A stretch of DNA of 64,000 nt from an uncultured Aquimarina sp. (GTDB lineage Bacteria > Bacteroidota > Bacteroidia > Flavobacteriales > Flavobacteriaceae). Location of the stretch: assembly GCF_947496855.1 (NCBI RefSeq), contig NZ_CANMED010000005.1, positions 496,001-560,000 on the forward strand, in the 5' to 3' direction. The notes beneath the pieces are model-generated. The model was not told the origin of the DNA and ran no database searches. It worked only from the letters and a program-made list of their open reading frames with translations. Both the position numbers and the translations under genes were made by a program. Below are positions 38,027 through 47,014 of the stretch, piece after piece; the first letter of the stretch is position 1, and every line of letters starts with the position of its first letter.

Positions 38027-39265
38027 TCAATTTTCTTTGTTTTCTGAGAAAAACAGAATCGAATTAAAAAAACTAAAAAAAATGACTCCGTCATGTCTAC
38101 TCAATATATTCTCAAACACAAGACAAAGAAAAGTTAATAGTAAAAAGGGTATATAGAGTTTTATTAAAGACCATCGAATCCATAAAAAAACCGACAAGAG
38201 ATATGCCAACAATCCTACTATCCCTGCTGCTAAAAAAACCTGTAGGTACTGACTGTGTGAATTAAAATGAAACCTAGTAAAAAGATCGGTATAACCAAAT
38301 TCTAAGTCATAACATTGTTGTAATTCAATATTCACATTACCAATTCCATAACCAAATATTGGTTTTTGAATGATTTTTTGTGAAGCGCAATAATAAATAA
38401 CACTTCTTATGTCTTCATTGGATATTAATGGGTAAGTGTTCTCATATTTTCCTGGCGGGATAGCGTTTTCATAATTTTTAACTTCCTGAATTTTCTCTAA
38501 AACTGGCTTCCAAAAAACTAATGACCCCGTAAAAAGCAATAATGAGAATATCAACAAAATATGTTTTCTTGAAACCTTTAATAATGACAGAAGCAGCCAC
38601 GCAAAGGCAATAGTAGTACCAAATAAAGGCATTCTAGCTCCAAGGATATATAACCAATACAAAAAGTAAATCATCAATAAAACCTTTATTCCTATGATAA
38701 TTTTACTTTTATTAGTTTTAAACAATAACCAGAGTGTACTCAAAACTGCGAAACTGATCCATAAAGATAAGTAAGTTCCATGTACATCGATAGATTCCTC
38801 TATAATACTTCTTATTTCCCAAGAAGTAATTTTAGAATAGTAAATTATTTCAAAAAAAGAGATATGCAAATATGACAGTAATAGAAAATTAACAGCTATA
38901 TATAGATAAAGTACAATCTTAAGCTTTTGCTTATTCCAATATTGTATATTAAGAAGCAAGAATGAAAAAGGTAAAAGCAAAATTGGGGCAGTACGAACAA
39001 TCATCTTAGCTCCAGAGTCAAAATTATCCAAATGAAATAAGCTCCCTATATAAATAACACTCAAGGAACCTAAACTTATTAACCGCAATGTTTTTTTAGT
39101 AGTCCAAAATTTTCTTCCATTTAATAAAAAATATAATAAAGCTAAGACAGTCACTATAATTATTAATGTACTATGGACACCTCTTGGAAGAATTGGAAAA
39201 AATGATAAGGCACAAATTAAAAAAAAATGCAACTTCTCATAATATGATGTAACCTCTATACTCAT
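38027..39265 (-). CDS. O-antigen ligase/polymerase family membrane protein
   Basis: 412 residues, about ten membrane helices. A periplasmic loop includes GYGIGNVNIEL and then HFNSHSQYLQVFLAAG, the conserved His motif of the WaaL/Wzy superfamily. It overlaps the neighbouring glycosyltransferase start by 4 bases. Together with genes at 30222, 40344, 47015 and 49268 it makes five related proteins in this locus, so its exact role (polymerase or ligase) is open. Confidence 0.8.
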   Translation of the reverse strand: MSIEVTSYYEKLHFFLICALSFFPILPRGVHSTLIIIVTVLALLYFLLNGRKFWTTKKTLRLISLGSLSVIYIGSLFHLDNFDSGAKMIVRTAPILLLPFSFLLLNIQYWNKQKLKIVLYLYIAVNFLLLSYLHISFFEIIYYSKITSWEIRSIIEESIDVHGTYLSLWISFAVLSTLWLLFKTNKSKIIIGIKVLLMIYFLYWLYILGARMPLFGTTIAFAWLLLSLLKVSRKHILLIFSLLLFTGSLVFWKPVLEKIQEVKNYENAIPPGKYENTYPLISNEDIRSVIYYCASQKIIQKPIFGYGIGNVNIELQQCYDLEFGYTDLFTRFHFNSHSQYLQVFLAAGIVGLLAYLLSVFLWIRWSLIKLYIPFLLLTFLCLVFENILSRHDGVIFFSFFNSILFFSENKEN

Positions 39266-40347
39266 CCTAGTTTTTTAAGAATCGCTATATGTTTTTTTAT
39301 AGAAAATTTCCAATCAAAATTTTTAATCTGCTGTAATCCCTTTTGTTTCAGTTCTAATCTTAGCTTATCATCTGATAGCAATCTGATTATTTGTTCTTTT
39401 AAGTTAAAGGGATCATTGGGATCAAAATACAGTACAGCGTCTCCTCCTACTTCTGGTAAACTTGCTTTATCAGAACTTAATACTGGTACCTCACAAGCCA
39501 TTGCTTCCAATAAAGGTAGGCCAAAACCTTCGTACAAGGACGGAAATATAAATAATGTAGCATTTCTATATGCCTCTGAAACCTGATTATCTGGCACATA
39601 ACCCGTAAAATGGATATTTTCAATTAAATCGTGATCCTCTATATAATTAAAAATCTCTGTATCCTGTGTTATAAAACCATCTTTTCTTCCTAAGATAACA
39701 AGCTTATATATTTCCTTTAGTTCTGTTTTGAGTTGATTATATGCTTTTAATAAAATGATAAGGTTTTTATGTGGTTTAACATTACCTACGAACAAAAAAT
39801 AATTCAAAGGTAAGATCATATCAATTTTACCTGTTTTTTTATTTGCGAAACTTTGATCTACACCACCATAAATAACGTTTATTTTAGAAGAATCTATGGA
39901 AAAATGTTTTAGAATTTCTGATTTGGAAAACTCAGAAACAGTACATATTTTATTACTTCGTTTGGCTGCATTTTTATATAGTATTTTAGCCCAAAGCCTC
40001 TTTATATAAGAAAAATACCTTGGATTTGATAGGTGATTAACATCATGTATAGTTACCATTTTTTTAACACTTCTTACAGGTAATAAAGGTGCATTAAAAT
40101 GAGGAACCCAAAACACATCACAAACAGGAATTCGCCTTGGATAAAGCAACTGCTCCGAAATGGAATAAACTTTAGCTCGAAATGGAATAATTTTTACATT
40201 TCGACTCCAATTGAACTGACTGATTATATCGGGATCACCTAATACAACAACGTCGTCAAAATAATCTACAATAGAAGGAATAATATTTTTAATATAGGTT
40301 CCAATTCCTGAGTTATTAATTAACCTAACATCTATAACCAGTTTCAT
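39262..40347 (-). CDS. Glycosyltransferase family 4
   Basis: 361 residues, GT-B fold. The acceptor half starts MKLVIDVRLINNSGIGTYIKN with a glycine-rich loop, the domain junction is FVGNVKPHKN, and the donor site is PSLYEGFGLPLLEAMACEVPVLSSD with the E-x7-E pair. This is the common mannosyl/rhamnosyl-transferase type. It is overlapped by 4 bases on both sides, within a run of glycan genes. Sugar donor unknown. Confidence 0.9.
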   Translation of the reverse strand: MKLVIDVRLINNSGIGTYIKNIIPSIVDYFDDVVVLGDPDIISQFNWSRNVKIIPFRAKVYSISEQLLYPRRIPVCDVFWVPHFNAPLLPVRSVKKMVTIHDVNHLSNPRYFSYIKRLWAKILYKNAAKRSNKICTVSEFSKSEILKHFSIDSSKINVIYGGVDQSFANKKTGKIDMILPLNYFLFVGNVKPHKNLIILLKAYNQLKTELKEIYKLVILGRKDGFITQDTEIFNYIEDHDLIENIHFTGYVPDNQVSEAYRNATLFIFPSLYEGFGLPLLEAMACEVPVLSSDKASLPEVGGDAVLYFDPNDPFNLKEQIIRLLSDDKLRLELKQKGLQQIKNFDWKFSIKKHIAILKKLG

Positions 40348-41624
40348 TGTCCTAATATTTTCAATTTTGAAGAAGGATCGTCCAAAGTGTTCCCATTGGT
40401 TTCAGAGATTCCTGTTAAAGCTAACCCAAGTAATATCCAGGGATACATAAAATGGATCTGTACTCCAAATATAAAAAGCAACACAAACCCTATCAATAAT
40501 ACCGTTTTTCCATTCTGTACTCTAATCCTTTTAAAGATAATACCCAGAATACTAAAAAATACTAAAACCCCTAAAACACCATTATCAACTAGTATGTCCA
40601 CGATACCTCCGTATCCATGGGCATCTAAATTCCTAATTTTTTTTGGTGGTAACGGAAAAATACCACGATACTCTTTATTATTACGGATTAATGGATAATT
40701 ACCAATTCCTATACCAAAAATTGGATTTTCTTGAATAATTTTAGGTGCTATAAAAAATCCTGGGATTCTACCCAGTACCAGATTAGGATCATTAGGTCTT
40801 TCTTTTACAGAAACTTTAATATTATCAAAATGGTCAATGTACATATGACTTATGTTCTTAAACAAAAAGAAAAATCCTATCAAAAATACAATGACCGCTG
40901 GAAGTAAAATTGGTTTCAATTTATCTTTTACTAACCCAAAATTTTCTACACCCAACCATACAACACAACAAAGTGTTCCTGCTTTTGATTGCGCCATAAA
41001 AACGATTACAATAAATAAAAAAATTCTTCTAATAATTATTCCTTTTCTATCCTTTAATAAGCTGGATAATATAAAAATAAAACTGAGCATCAATCCGTAT
41101 GGGCCACCCTCTACAAAATACCCTCTAAGTCTGATATCCCAACCATATACTAAGCGCGTATCATTTATGGAGATGATATTAAAGATTACCAAAAGATATA
41201 TAAAGGCAAATAATACCGTTATTGCTATATTTAAATCAATAAATTTAGATAGATAAAACGTAAATTCTCCTTTCTTTTTTAAAGATTGAAAATATAAAAA
41301 CACAATATTACATAACATCAAACAGCTAATAATTTCTATATATCTTCCTATTGTGATCCAGTAAGGCCTTTTTAGGAATGACGGTTCCAAATATGTAAAA
41401 CTTAAGTGACTTGTTACCAATAAAGAAATAAGGACAGCTCCTGTAAAGAAAAATAAGAAATAGCTTACATACTTATTTAATCTACCCAGTAATACGAATG
41501 GAGTAACCCCTAAAACCAATAATTCTGTCACCTTAATCAGACCAATTTTTAGATCCGTAAACTGAATGCAAAAGGTCAAAAATAAAAGGACCAGTGTGTT
41601 GAATATAATGTTTTTCTTCTCCAA
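40344..41624 (-). CDS. O-antigen polymerase-like membrane protein
   Basis: 426 residues, ten or more membrane helices with a long periplasmic loop containing GIGIGNYPLIRNNKEYRG and a NLDAHGYGGIVDILVDNG segment that stands where other members have the His motif. This variant points to a Wzy-like polymerase rather than a typical ligase. It overlaps the family 4 glycosyltransferase gene by 4 bases. Assignment is by membrane pattern and motif position. Confidence 0.75.
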   Translation of the reverse strand: MEKKNIIFNTLVLLFLTFCIQFTDLKIGLIKVTELLVLGVTPFVLLGRLNKYVSYFLFFFTGAVLISLLVTSHLSFTYLEPSFLKRPYWITIGRYIEIISCLMLCNIVFLYFQSLKKKGEFTFYLSKFIDLNIAITVLFAFIYLLVIFNIISINDTRLVYGWDIRLRGYFVEGGPYGLMLSFIFILSSLLKDRKGIIIRRIFLFIVIVFMAQSKAGTLCCVVWLGVENFGLVKDKLKPILLPAVIVFLIGFFFLFKNISHMYIDHFDNIKVSVKERPNDPNLVLGRIPGFFIAPKIIQENPIFGIGIGNYPLIRNNKEYRGIFPLPPKKIRNLDAHGYGGIVDILVDNGVLGVLVFFSILGIIFKRIRVQNGKTVLLIGFVLLFIFGVQIHFMYPWILLGLALTGISETNGNTLDDPSSKLKILGQ

Positions 41625-41629
41625 ACTTA

Positions 41630-42643
41630 TTAGGTAGTAAATATCAATTTTATAATCTTTGGAATTCGACCAAAGTTACCAGAAAATATCCTTTTCAACA
41701 CCGTAACGGTTAAGATAAATAATTTTACAGTCCATAAATAGTTTTTAAAATACTTTCGTGAAAACAATATTCTATTACGTAAGGATAATAAATCGATGAA
41801 TTCCGTTTTTTGCTTCTTATTTTTAGATAATGTTGATTTTCCGTGTTTATGAAATACTCCAAAAACAGGTATTATTGATGTTTTACCTCCAATTTTTTTT
41901 GCTCTTTCGACCCAATCTAATTCTTCAAAGAAGAGAAAATATTCTTCATTCATCAATCCCACTTGTCTTAAAAAAGCCATGGAAAATATCATAGAGGCAC
42001 CAATAGGGTAATCAATTTTGTAATTATCGATTTTAAAATCATCGGTATATGATAAACCCTCTCCTATATGCGATGTAATACCTGATAACCTGTGATACTT
42101 TCCTCCAATTGTTTGAATTTTTATGGGTTCGTAATACTCACGTAAGGGTGTTCCAAATAAAGTGCTTTCTATTTCTTCTCTCGAAATTCTTTTTAATTGC
42201 TCCTTTATTTGATTCATTGTATCAGAAGCAACAACAGTGTCATTATTAAGTAGCCAGATATAATCATCCGAAGATCCAAATTTTTGTATATAACGAAGTG
42301 CAATATTATTTGCAACCGCAAAACCTTTGTTTTCTTTCGCTTTTACAATAAGGAGTTTCTCACCAAAAACCTGTTTTTCCAACTTTTCCTCCTGCAGTGA
42401 AATATAATCTATTGGTTTGTTTACTAAGGGTTTTACATACTGAGGGAAATTGGTATCGCTTTCAAAACTCATTTCACCATTAGCCCAAGCCCTCAAGTGA
42501 TCAAAGTCGTTATCTAAATTACTATTGTCTATAACAATAGTTTGAAAATTTTGGTTTCCTAAGTGATATAAGGATTCGAGACACTCAATTGTATCTTGGT
42601 AGCCATTATAGTTAACAATCAGTATGTAGAATTTGTATTTCAA
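41630..42643 (-). CDS. Glycosyltransferase family 2
   Basis: 337 residues with a GT-A fold. Starts ILIVNYNGYQDTIECLESL, has the nucleotide-binding NKGFAVANN region and the acidic LLNNDT motif, and a FFEELDWVERAKK segment typical of rhamnosyltransferase-like (WbbL/RfbF) enzymes. It ends with a hydrophobic C-terminus that may touch the membrane. It lies between the methyltransferase and a polymerase-like gene. Donor is unknown, rhamnose is only a guess by family. Confidence 0.87.
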   Translation of the reverse strand: MKYKFYILIVNYNGYQDTIECLESLYHLGNQNFQTIVIDNSNLDNDFDHLRAWANGEMSFESDTNFPQYVKPLVNKPIDYISLQEEKLEKQVFGEKLLIVKAKENKGFAVANNIALRYIQKFGSSDDYIWLLNNDTVVASDTMNQIKEQLKRISREEIESTLFGTPLREYYEPIKIQTIGGKYHRLSGITSHIGEGLSYTDDFKIDNYKIDYPIGASMIFSMAFLRQVGLMNEEYFLFFEELDWVERAKKIGGKTSIIPVFGVFHKHGKSTLSKNKKQKTEFIDLLSLRNRILFSRKYFKNYLWTVKLFILTVTVLKRIFSGNFGRIPKIIKLIFTT

Positions 42644-42661
42644 TATAATAACAACAAATTA

Positions 42662-43318
42662 TTATCCTTCCTTTTTAATTCTGAACAAAAATTGAGAAGT
42701 AAAAAACTGTGTTAGCAAGCCTAACGTAATCTTATTTATGATTGTTGCTTTAGATTTTATAATCTTATTATTTGGCACTATAGCTTTAATCTTTAAATCT
42801 TTCTGAGAATTAAATAAAGCAATCATATCGGATTTACAAAAAAATCTAAAATGTGTTCTATCAAAAATACCTTCATCTTCATATTTAAAACTACCTTTTA
42901 TGAAAATTTTTACAAGAGCAGAATAGTGTCTTATATTCGGTAAACTAACCAAAAAACTTCCGTTATCTACTAAATATTCTTTTAATTTATAAACAACATC
43001 TTCTGGCATTTTTAAATGTTCTAAAACATCTGCTAAAATTATAATATCATATTTAGTAAATCCATCTGGGAGATTATTTTCAATATCTAAAATTTTAATG
43101 GAGTCGAACTTATCTTTATGTTCCGTGATGTCTACAATATCTATTAAATGGATTTCAGATGCAATTCCTTTTTCTTTAAGGTATAATAATGTATTTCCTT
43201 TGCCCCCTCCTATTTCAAGGATTTTTAAATTCTTGCGGTCTTTAATAAAATCAACAATATCCATTCTGACGTTAGAAAAATACTCACGCTCCTTTTCTAA
43301 ATATACCTCTTCTAACAT
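42662..43318 (-). CDS. Class I SAM-dependent methyltransferase
   Basis: 218 residues. Motif I is LEIGGGKGNTLLYLKEKG (residues ~35-52), followed by the acidic DIVD and the ILADVLEHL motif, then VSLPNIRHYSAL. This pattern matches small methyltransferases found in O-antigen clusters, which may methylate a sugar to end or mark the chain. It precedes the family 2 glycosyltransferase by 18 bases. A 360-base gap lies upstream. Confidence 0.85.
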   Translation of the reverse strand: MLEEVYLEKEREYFSNVRMDIVDFIKDRKNLKILEIGGGKGNTLLYLKEKGIASEIHLIDIVDITEHKDKFDSIKILDIENNLPDGFTKYDIIILADVLEHLKMPEDVVYKLKEYLVDNGSFLVSLPNIRHYSALVKIFIKGSFKYEDEGIFDRTHFRFFCKSDMIALFNSQKDLKIKAIVPNNKIIKSKATIINKITLGLLTQFFTSQFLFRIKKEG

Positions 43319-43678
43319 AAAATAATAAATTTAATAATTTTGTACAAACTACTTAATCAAAACGAATTCTGTAATATTTCACTAATCTAAACTTTACCTT
43401 TTTGTTTGGTTTTTGATCAATTTTTTAAACCTCTATTTATTTCTCCTGTAAAAGAATAATAATTGCTTAAATGACCTATTCTATTCCGAACATAATTTCT
43501 CTCGTGTTCAATATTTTTCATTGTTTGCTATGGCAAACTTCACAAGTATCTCTTTTCAAACCAAGTCATATTACTTCTATCTCCAACTGAATTGGCGACT
43601 GGTAAACAATCTAAAGCCAAAAATATACTTTTTAAACAACATACTTGGTAACGTAATAAGACAAATTGAATTGCCCTC
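43319..43678 (-). other. Gene-free gap with possible gene remnants
   Basis: This 360-base gap interrupts an otherwise tightly packed operon. It contains an open frame at 43417-43521 (34 residues, MKNIEHERNYVRN...) and, nearer the flippase, an open stretch without a start that ends at 43540 (…WFEKRYL). A small hairpin GTTTGC-TATG-GCAAAC lies at 43522-43537 between them. None matches a family I recognise; they may be leftovers of a lost gene. Confidence 0.4.
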
Positions 43679-44929
43679 CTACTTCGTGTTTTTAGCGATT
43701 CTATAATATAACCACTGAAGAGATATAACGTATAGTAGTTCAACAAATAATACCGTATAGAATACACCCTCTGCGCCATAAAATTTTGCCGCTAGCAAGC
43801 AGGTCAACATACCTATCAACGGAATGGATAGAAATGTCCTCATTATTGCTTTTTTCTCATCCATTGCTAACAGCAACAAATAAACAGGACAATTAAAAAT
43901 TACAATAACTAGACCTAGTAAGGCTAAATGGAGTAAACGTGTTGATAATACCATATAGTCCTCTACAAAATATGCTATTATCGGTTGTTGAAAATTCCAT
44001 ACTAAAAAAAGCGCTATCAGCATGAACAACACCACAAAAAAATAGGTCTTTTTTATGAGCCGAACTGCCTGATGTTTAGATTTCTCTATCATCTCTGAAA
44101 TCCTAGGAAGCATCAAATTAATATAAATAGAAAAAGGCGCCCGCATTACGTTATATATCTTTTCTACAGCAGCAAAAACTCCTACAATCTCATTGGTAGC
44201 AAAAAGACTGAGGATGATAGGGTACAAACTAGTGGATATATATACGCTAATGTTTGACACAAAATAGTGCGCACTTCCTTCGATTTCTATAAGCAATTCG
44301 TTAAACGAAAATCCAACCCATCTTAAATTAACCTTTCTCTTAATTAAAAAGAGAGAAATAAAACCACTGATTAGGATACCTGCACCAAAAATAAAGTTGA
44401 TGTATATATAGTCTTCGGGGTTTTTAATCATAAAAAAAATTCCAAATAGATATATGGTTTTATTTAGTATCGTTACAAAACTTAACCCTTTGATTAATTG
44501 AAGTCCTTGCAGCGCCCAGTTAAGGTTTAAAATGGAAGAAAAAGGAATCAAAAGAGACAACAAAAATAATGTAGCGTGTACTCTAAGATAAGGTATCAAT
44601 GTCATTAGCAATAAAAACAGTAGACTTATACTAAAAAACAAAATAGCTTTGGTATATAATGCTTTTATGATAATAGCACTTTTTTCTGAATCTGTTCTGC
44701 TTTTTGACAAGCTATTTACTCCAGAAATTGCATATCCATAATCAATAATCAATGACAAAAAAAAAGTGGTTGAAAATGCTACTACCGACAATCCATAATT
44801 ACCGAGGCCAATCACTTTAATTAGGTATGGAATAATAATCACGGGGATTACTAAACCATATAAACTACTCACCCCAAGAAAAGCAGATCCCGAAAAGAAG
44901 TATTTTAGGTCTTTGGATGAGACATTCAT
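43679..44929 (-). CDS. Polysaccharide flippase (Wzx-like)
   Basis: 416 residues with about 12 membrane helices. Starts LKYFFSGSAFLGVSSLYGLVIPVIIIPYLIKVIG, the typical N-terminal helix pair of Wzx, and the middle section has the paired-helix pattern of the MVF superfamily. It should flip the lipid-linked repeat unit to the periplasm. It lies 59 bases after the WecA/TagO-type initiator gene. Another flippase is at 51836-53281, so this one probably serves a separate repeat unit. Confidence 0.87.
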   Translation of the reverse strand: MNVSSKDLKYFFSGSAFLGVSSLYGLVIPVIIIPYLIKVIGLGNYGLSVVAFSTTFFLSLIIDYGYAISGVNSLSKSRTDSEKSAIIIKALYTKAILFFSISLLFLLLMTLIPYLRVHATLFLLSLLIPFSSILNLNWALQGLQLIKGLSFVTILNKTIYLFGIFFMIKNPEDYIYINFIFGAGILISGFISLFLIKRKVNLRWVGFSFNELLIEIEGSAHYFVSNISVYISTSLYPIILSLFATNEIVGVFAAVEKIYNVMRAPFSIYINLMLPRISEMIEKSKHQAVRLIKKTYFFVVLFMLIALFLVWNFQQPIIAYFVEDYMVLSTRLLHLALLGLVIVIFNCPVYLLLLAMDEKKAIMRTFLSIPLIGMLTCLLAAKFYGAEGVFYTVLFVELLYVISLQWLYYRIAKNTK

Positions 44930-44988
44930 TTATTTTCGTAATATCAGTATTAACAGCAAAAATCAGAAATTAGTATTCCTCATTAACT

Positions 44989-46149
44989 CTATGATTTTCC
45001 TTTATCATTCTTATCAGAGTAGTCTTTTTGTTTTAGGACACCATCTTTTATCCTATCCACTCTCCTTTTAAATAAAATTTTCCTTTTAATATTAGTAAAA
45101 CTATAATCAAATCGATAAAAAAGATAAGCCATAATTATAACAAAGGTTATAAGAAAAAGAACCAAATAAAAATTATATGATGTACTACCTAAAATTATCA
45201 TTAATATTACAAAAATCAGGTTAAAGCCACCGATAATAAAACTTGCTTGTCTATGTGATAATTTAAAAGTATCTAAAAGTATATGATGTGTATGGTTCCT
45301 ATCTGGCGAAAATGGGCTTTTTTTGTTAGCTACTCTTATTGTAAATACCCTAGCAGTATCAAATAACGGAACAATCAGTATGCTAATGGCTATCAAAGGT
45401 ATATTTTCTAAAAGAAATGGCAAGTTATTATAGGATTCTGGAGATAATGCTAAAAATTTAAGCGTTAAGGTACTTATAATAAAACCAACAATTAATGAAC
45501 CTGTATCACCCATAAAAATCTTTTTACTAGAAGATAAATTATAACTTAAAAAAGCAATAAGTGATCCATTTAAGGCCAATGAAACAAGAACGTAAAAATA
45601 TTCTTCTGTTAAATAAAAAATGGTAGTGTAAATTACTAAGATGACAATTCCAACAATAGATGCCAGTCCATCTATACCATCAATCAAATTGTAAGCATTT
45701 ATAATAGTTAACATCATAAATCCGCCTACCAAATAATACACATAAATAGGGATTTCATATATTCCCAAAAATCCATTTAATGATGTAATTCTGAAGCTTT
45801 CGTTACTTAGAATAAAAAGAATTGCTGCCAATTGTGCAGCTAATTTGGTATAAGGAGAAAGTACTAATAAATCATCCTTTAATCCTACAATAAAAAGAAT
45901 GGTCAAACCTGGTACAAAAAAAATAGCTTCATCGTATTGATCCCAATTATGAAGAAAAAACAAGGCAAATATCAAAGTGTAAAAAAAAGAAACCCCACCT
46001 AAAGTTGGTGTTTTCTTAACATGTGAGCTTCTAATATTCGGGTTGTCCATTAAGTTTTTATACTCTACAACACCAATAATTTTAGGTATTGTAAAATACG
46101 TAAGAGCATAAGCTCCAATAAAAAATAGAATAGGAAAATATAACTGCAA
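44989..46149 (-). CDS. Undecaprenyl-phosphate GlcNAc-1-phosphate transferase (WecA/TagO/MraY family)
   Basis: 386 residues with about ten membrane helices. Family motifs are in order: TPTLGG, the first acidic pair in VGLKDDLL, NAYNLIDGIDGLA, MGDTGSLIVGF and the C-terminal RNHTHHILL with the paired His. It transfers a HexNAc-1-phosphate to undecaprenyl phosphate to begin a glycan. This is a third initiator besides the two polyprenyl glycosylphosphotransferases, using a different fold. It is followed by a charged cytoplasmic tail. Confidence 0.92.
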   Translation of the reverse strand: MQLYFPILFFIGAYALTYFTIPKIIGVVEYKNLMDNPNIRSSHVKKTPTLGGVSFFYTLIFALFFLHNWDQYDEAIFFVPGLTILFIVGLKDDLLVLSPYTKLAAQLAAILFILSNESFRITSLNGFLGIYEIPIYVYYLVGGFMMLTIINAYNLIDGIDGLASIVGIVILVIYTTIFYLTEEYFYVLVSLALNGSLIAFLSYNLSSSKKIFMGDTGSLIVGFIISTLTLKFLALSPESYNNLPFLLENIPLIAISILIVPLFDTARVFTIRVANKKSPFSPDRNHTHHILLDTFKLSHRQASFIIGGFNLIFVILMIILGSTSYNFYLVLFLITFVIIMAYLFYRFDYSFTNIKRKILFKRRVDRIKDGVLKQKDYSDKNDKGKS

Positions 46150-46283
46150 ATTTTCTAAATTTTGTGGGTATAAAAGTAATAAATATTAAAGAAGAAATAG
46201 AATATTTCTATAATCTACATCTTTCTCACAACCAGTTAGTATAATAATGGTTAGAAATAAAGAGACTACATTATAAAGCCTTT

Positions 46284-46979
46284 TTATATTTTATTGAATA
46301 TTATTTTAATAGCAAATGCTAGAAGGTTTACTTGCCTCCTCCATCTTGTCGGCTCTTTTAAAAGTCTGTAAAGCCATTCTAGTCCAAATTTTTGATATAC
46401 TCTTGGAGCCCTATTTTTTAGACCGCAATATACATCAAAACTACCACCTAAGCCCATATATAAAGCTGGATATTCCTCCAAAAATCCAGCTAATAAATAT
46501 TCCTGTTTTGGACTTCCCATGGCAACAAATATTACCTTTGGTTTTTTCTTTTTAAAATCCTGAATTAATTTCGCCTCGTCTTCCGGTTTAAAATATCCGT
46601 TTCTATATCCTACAATATTTACATCAGGAAAATCTTCTTTTAATTTTGTAATTGTCTTTTGGATAACTTCTTCCTTGGAACCTATTAAATAAAATGATTT
46701 GGAACTTGAATATCTCTCAATAATATCTAACCAAAACTCTGCACCGGCAATCTTAATACTTTTTAATCCTTTTCTTTTAAGAGCTAATACCGCTCCTACT
46801 CCATCGGGGTAGCCAATATTTCTATTAATAATATCATCCAATGGGCTTTCCTTTCTATTTAATTTTTCTGCATTTAACGCAACTAAAATCTTCTTTTTAC
46901 CATCGATATAATCCAGCATTTGATCCTTGCTGGTAAAAGCAAAAATCCTTTTATTATTTAAGAATCTTATATTATCCAT
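46284..46979 (-). CDS. WecG/TagA/CpsF family glycosyltransferase
   Basis: 231 residues. Signatures are NIGYPDGVGAVLALK (residues ~50-64) with the catalytic Asp region, and VAMGSPKQEYLL near 155, both hallmarks of the family that adds the second sugar (ManNAc or ManNAcA) onto GlcNAc-PP-undecaprenol. That fits the WecA/TagO-type initiator encoded downstream. The gap of 134 bases between the two holds no gene. Confidence 0.9.
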   Translation of the reverse strand: MDNIRFLNNKRIFAFTSKDQMLDYIDGKKKILVALNAEKLNRKESPLDDIINRNIGYPDGVGAVLALKRKGLKSIKIAGAEFWLDIIERYSSSKSFYLIGSKEEVIQKTITKLKEDFPDVNIVGYRNGYFKPEDEAKLIQDFKKKKPKVIFVAMGSPKQEYLLAGFLEEYPALYMGLGGSFDVYCGLKNRAPRVYQKFGLEWLYRLLKEPTRWRRQVNLLAFAIKIIFNKI

Positions 46980-47014
46980 GATTAAATTTTATGTCATTAT
47001 TTTTTGAACAGAAA

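Noticed and set aside
43540..43779. 79-codon minus-strand open frame across the flippase end
   Set aside because: Over half lies inside the flippase gene in another frame; only the part beyond the flippase is treated as possible leftover sequence.
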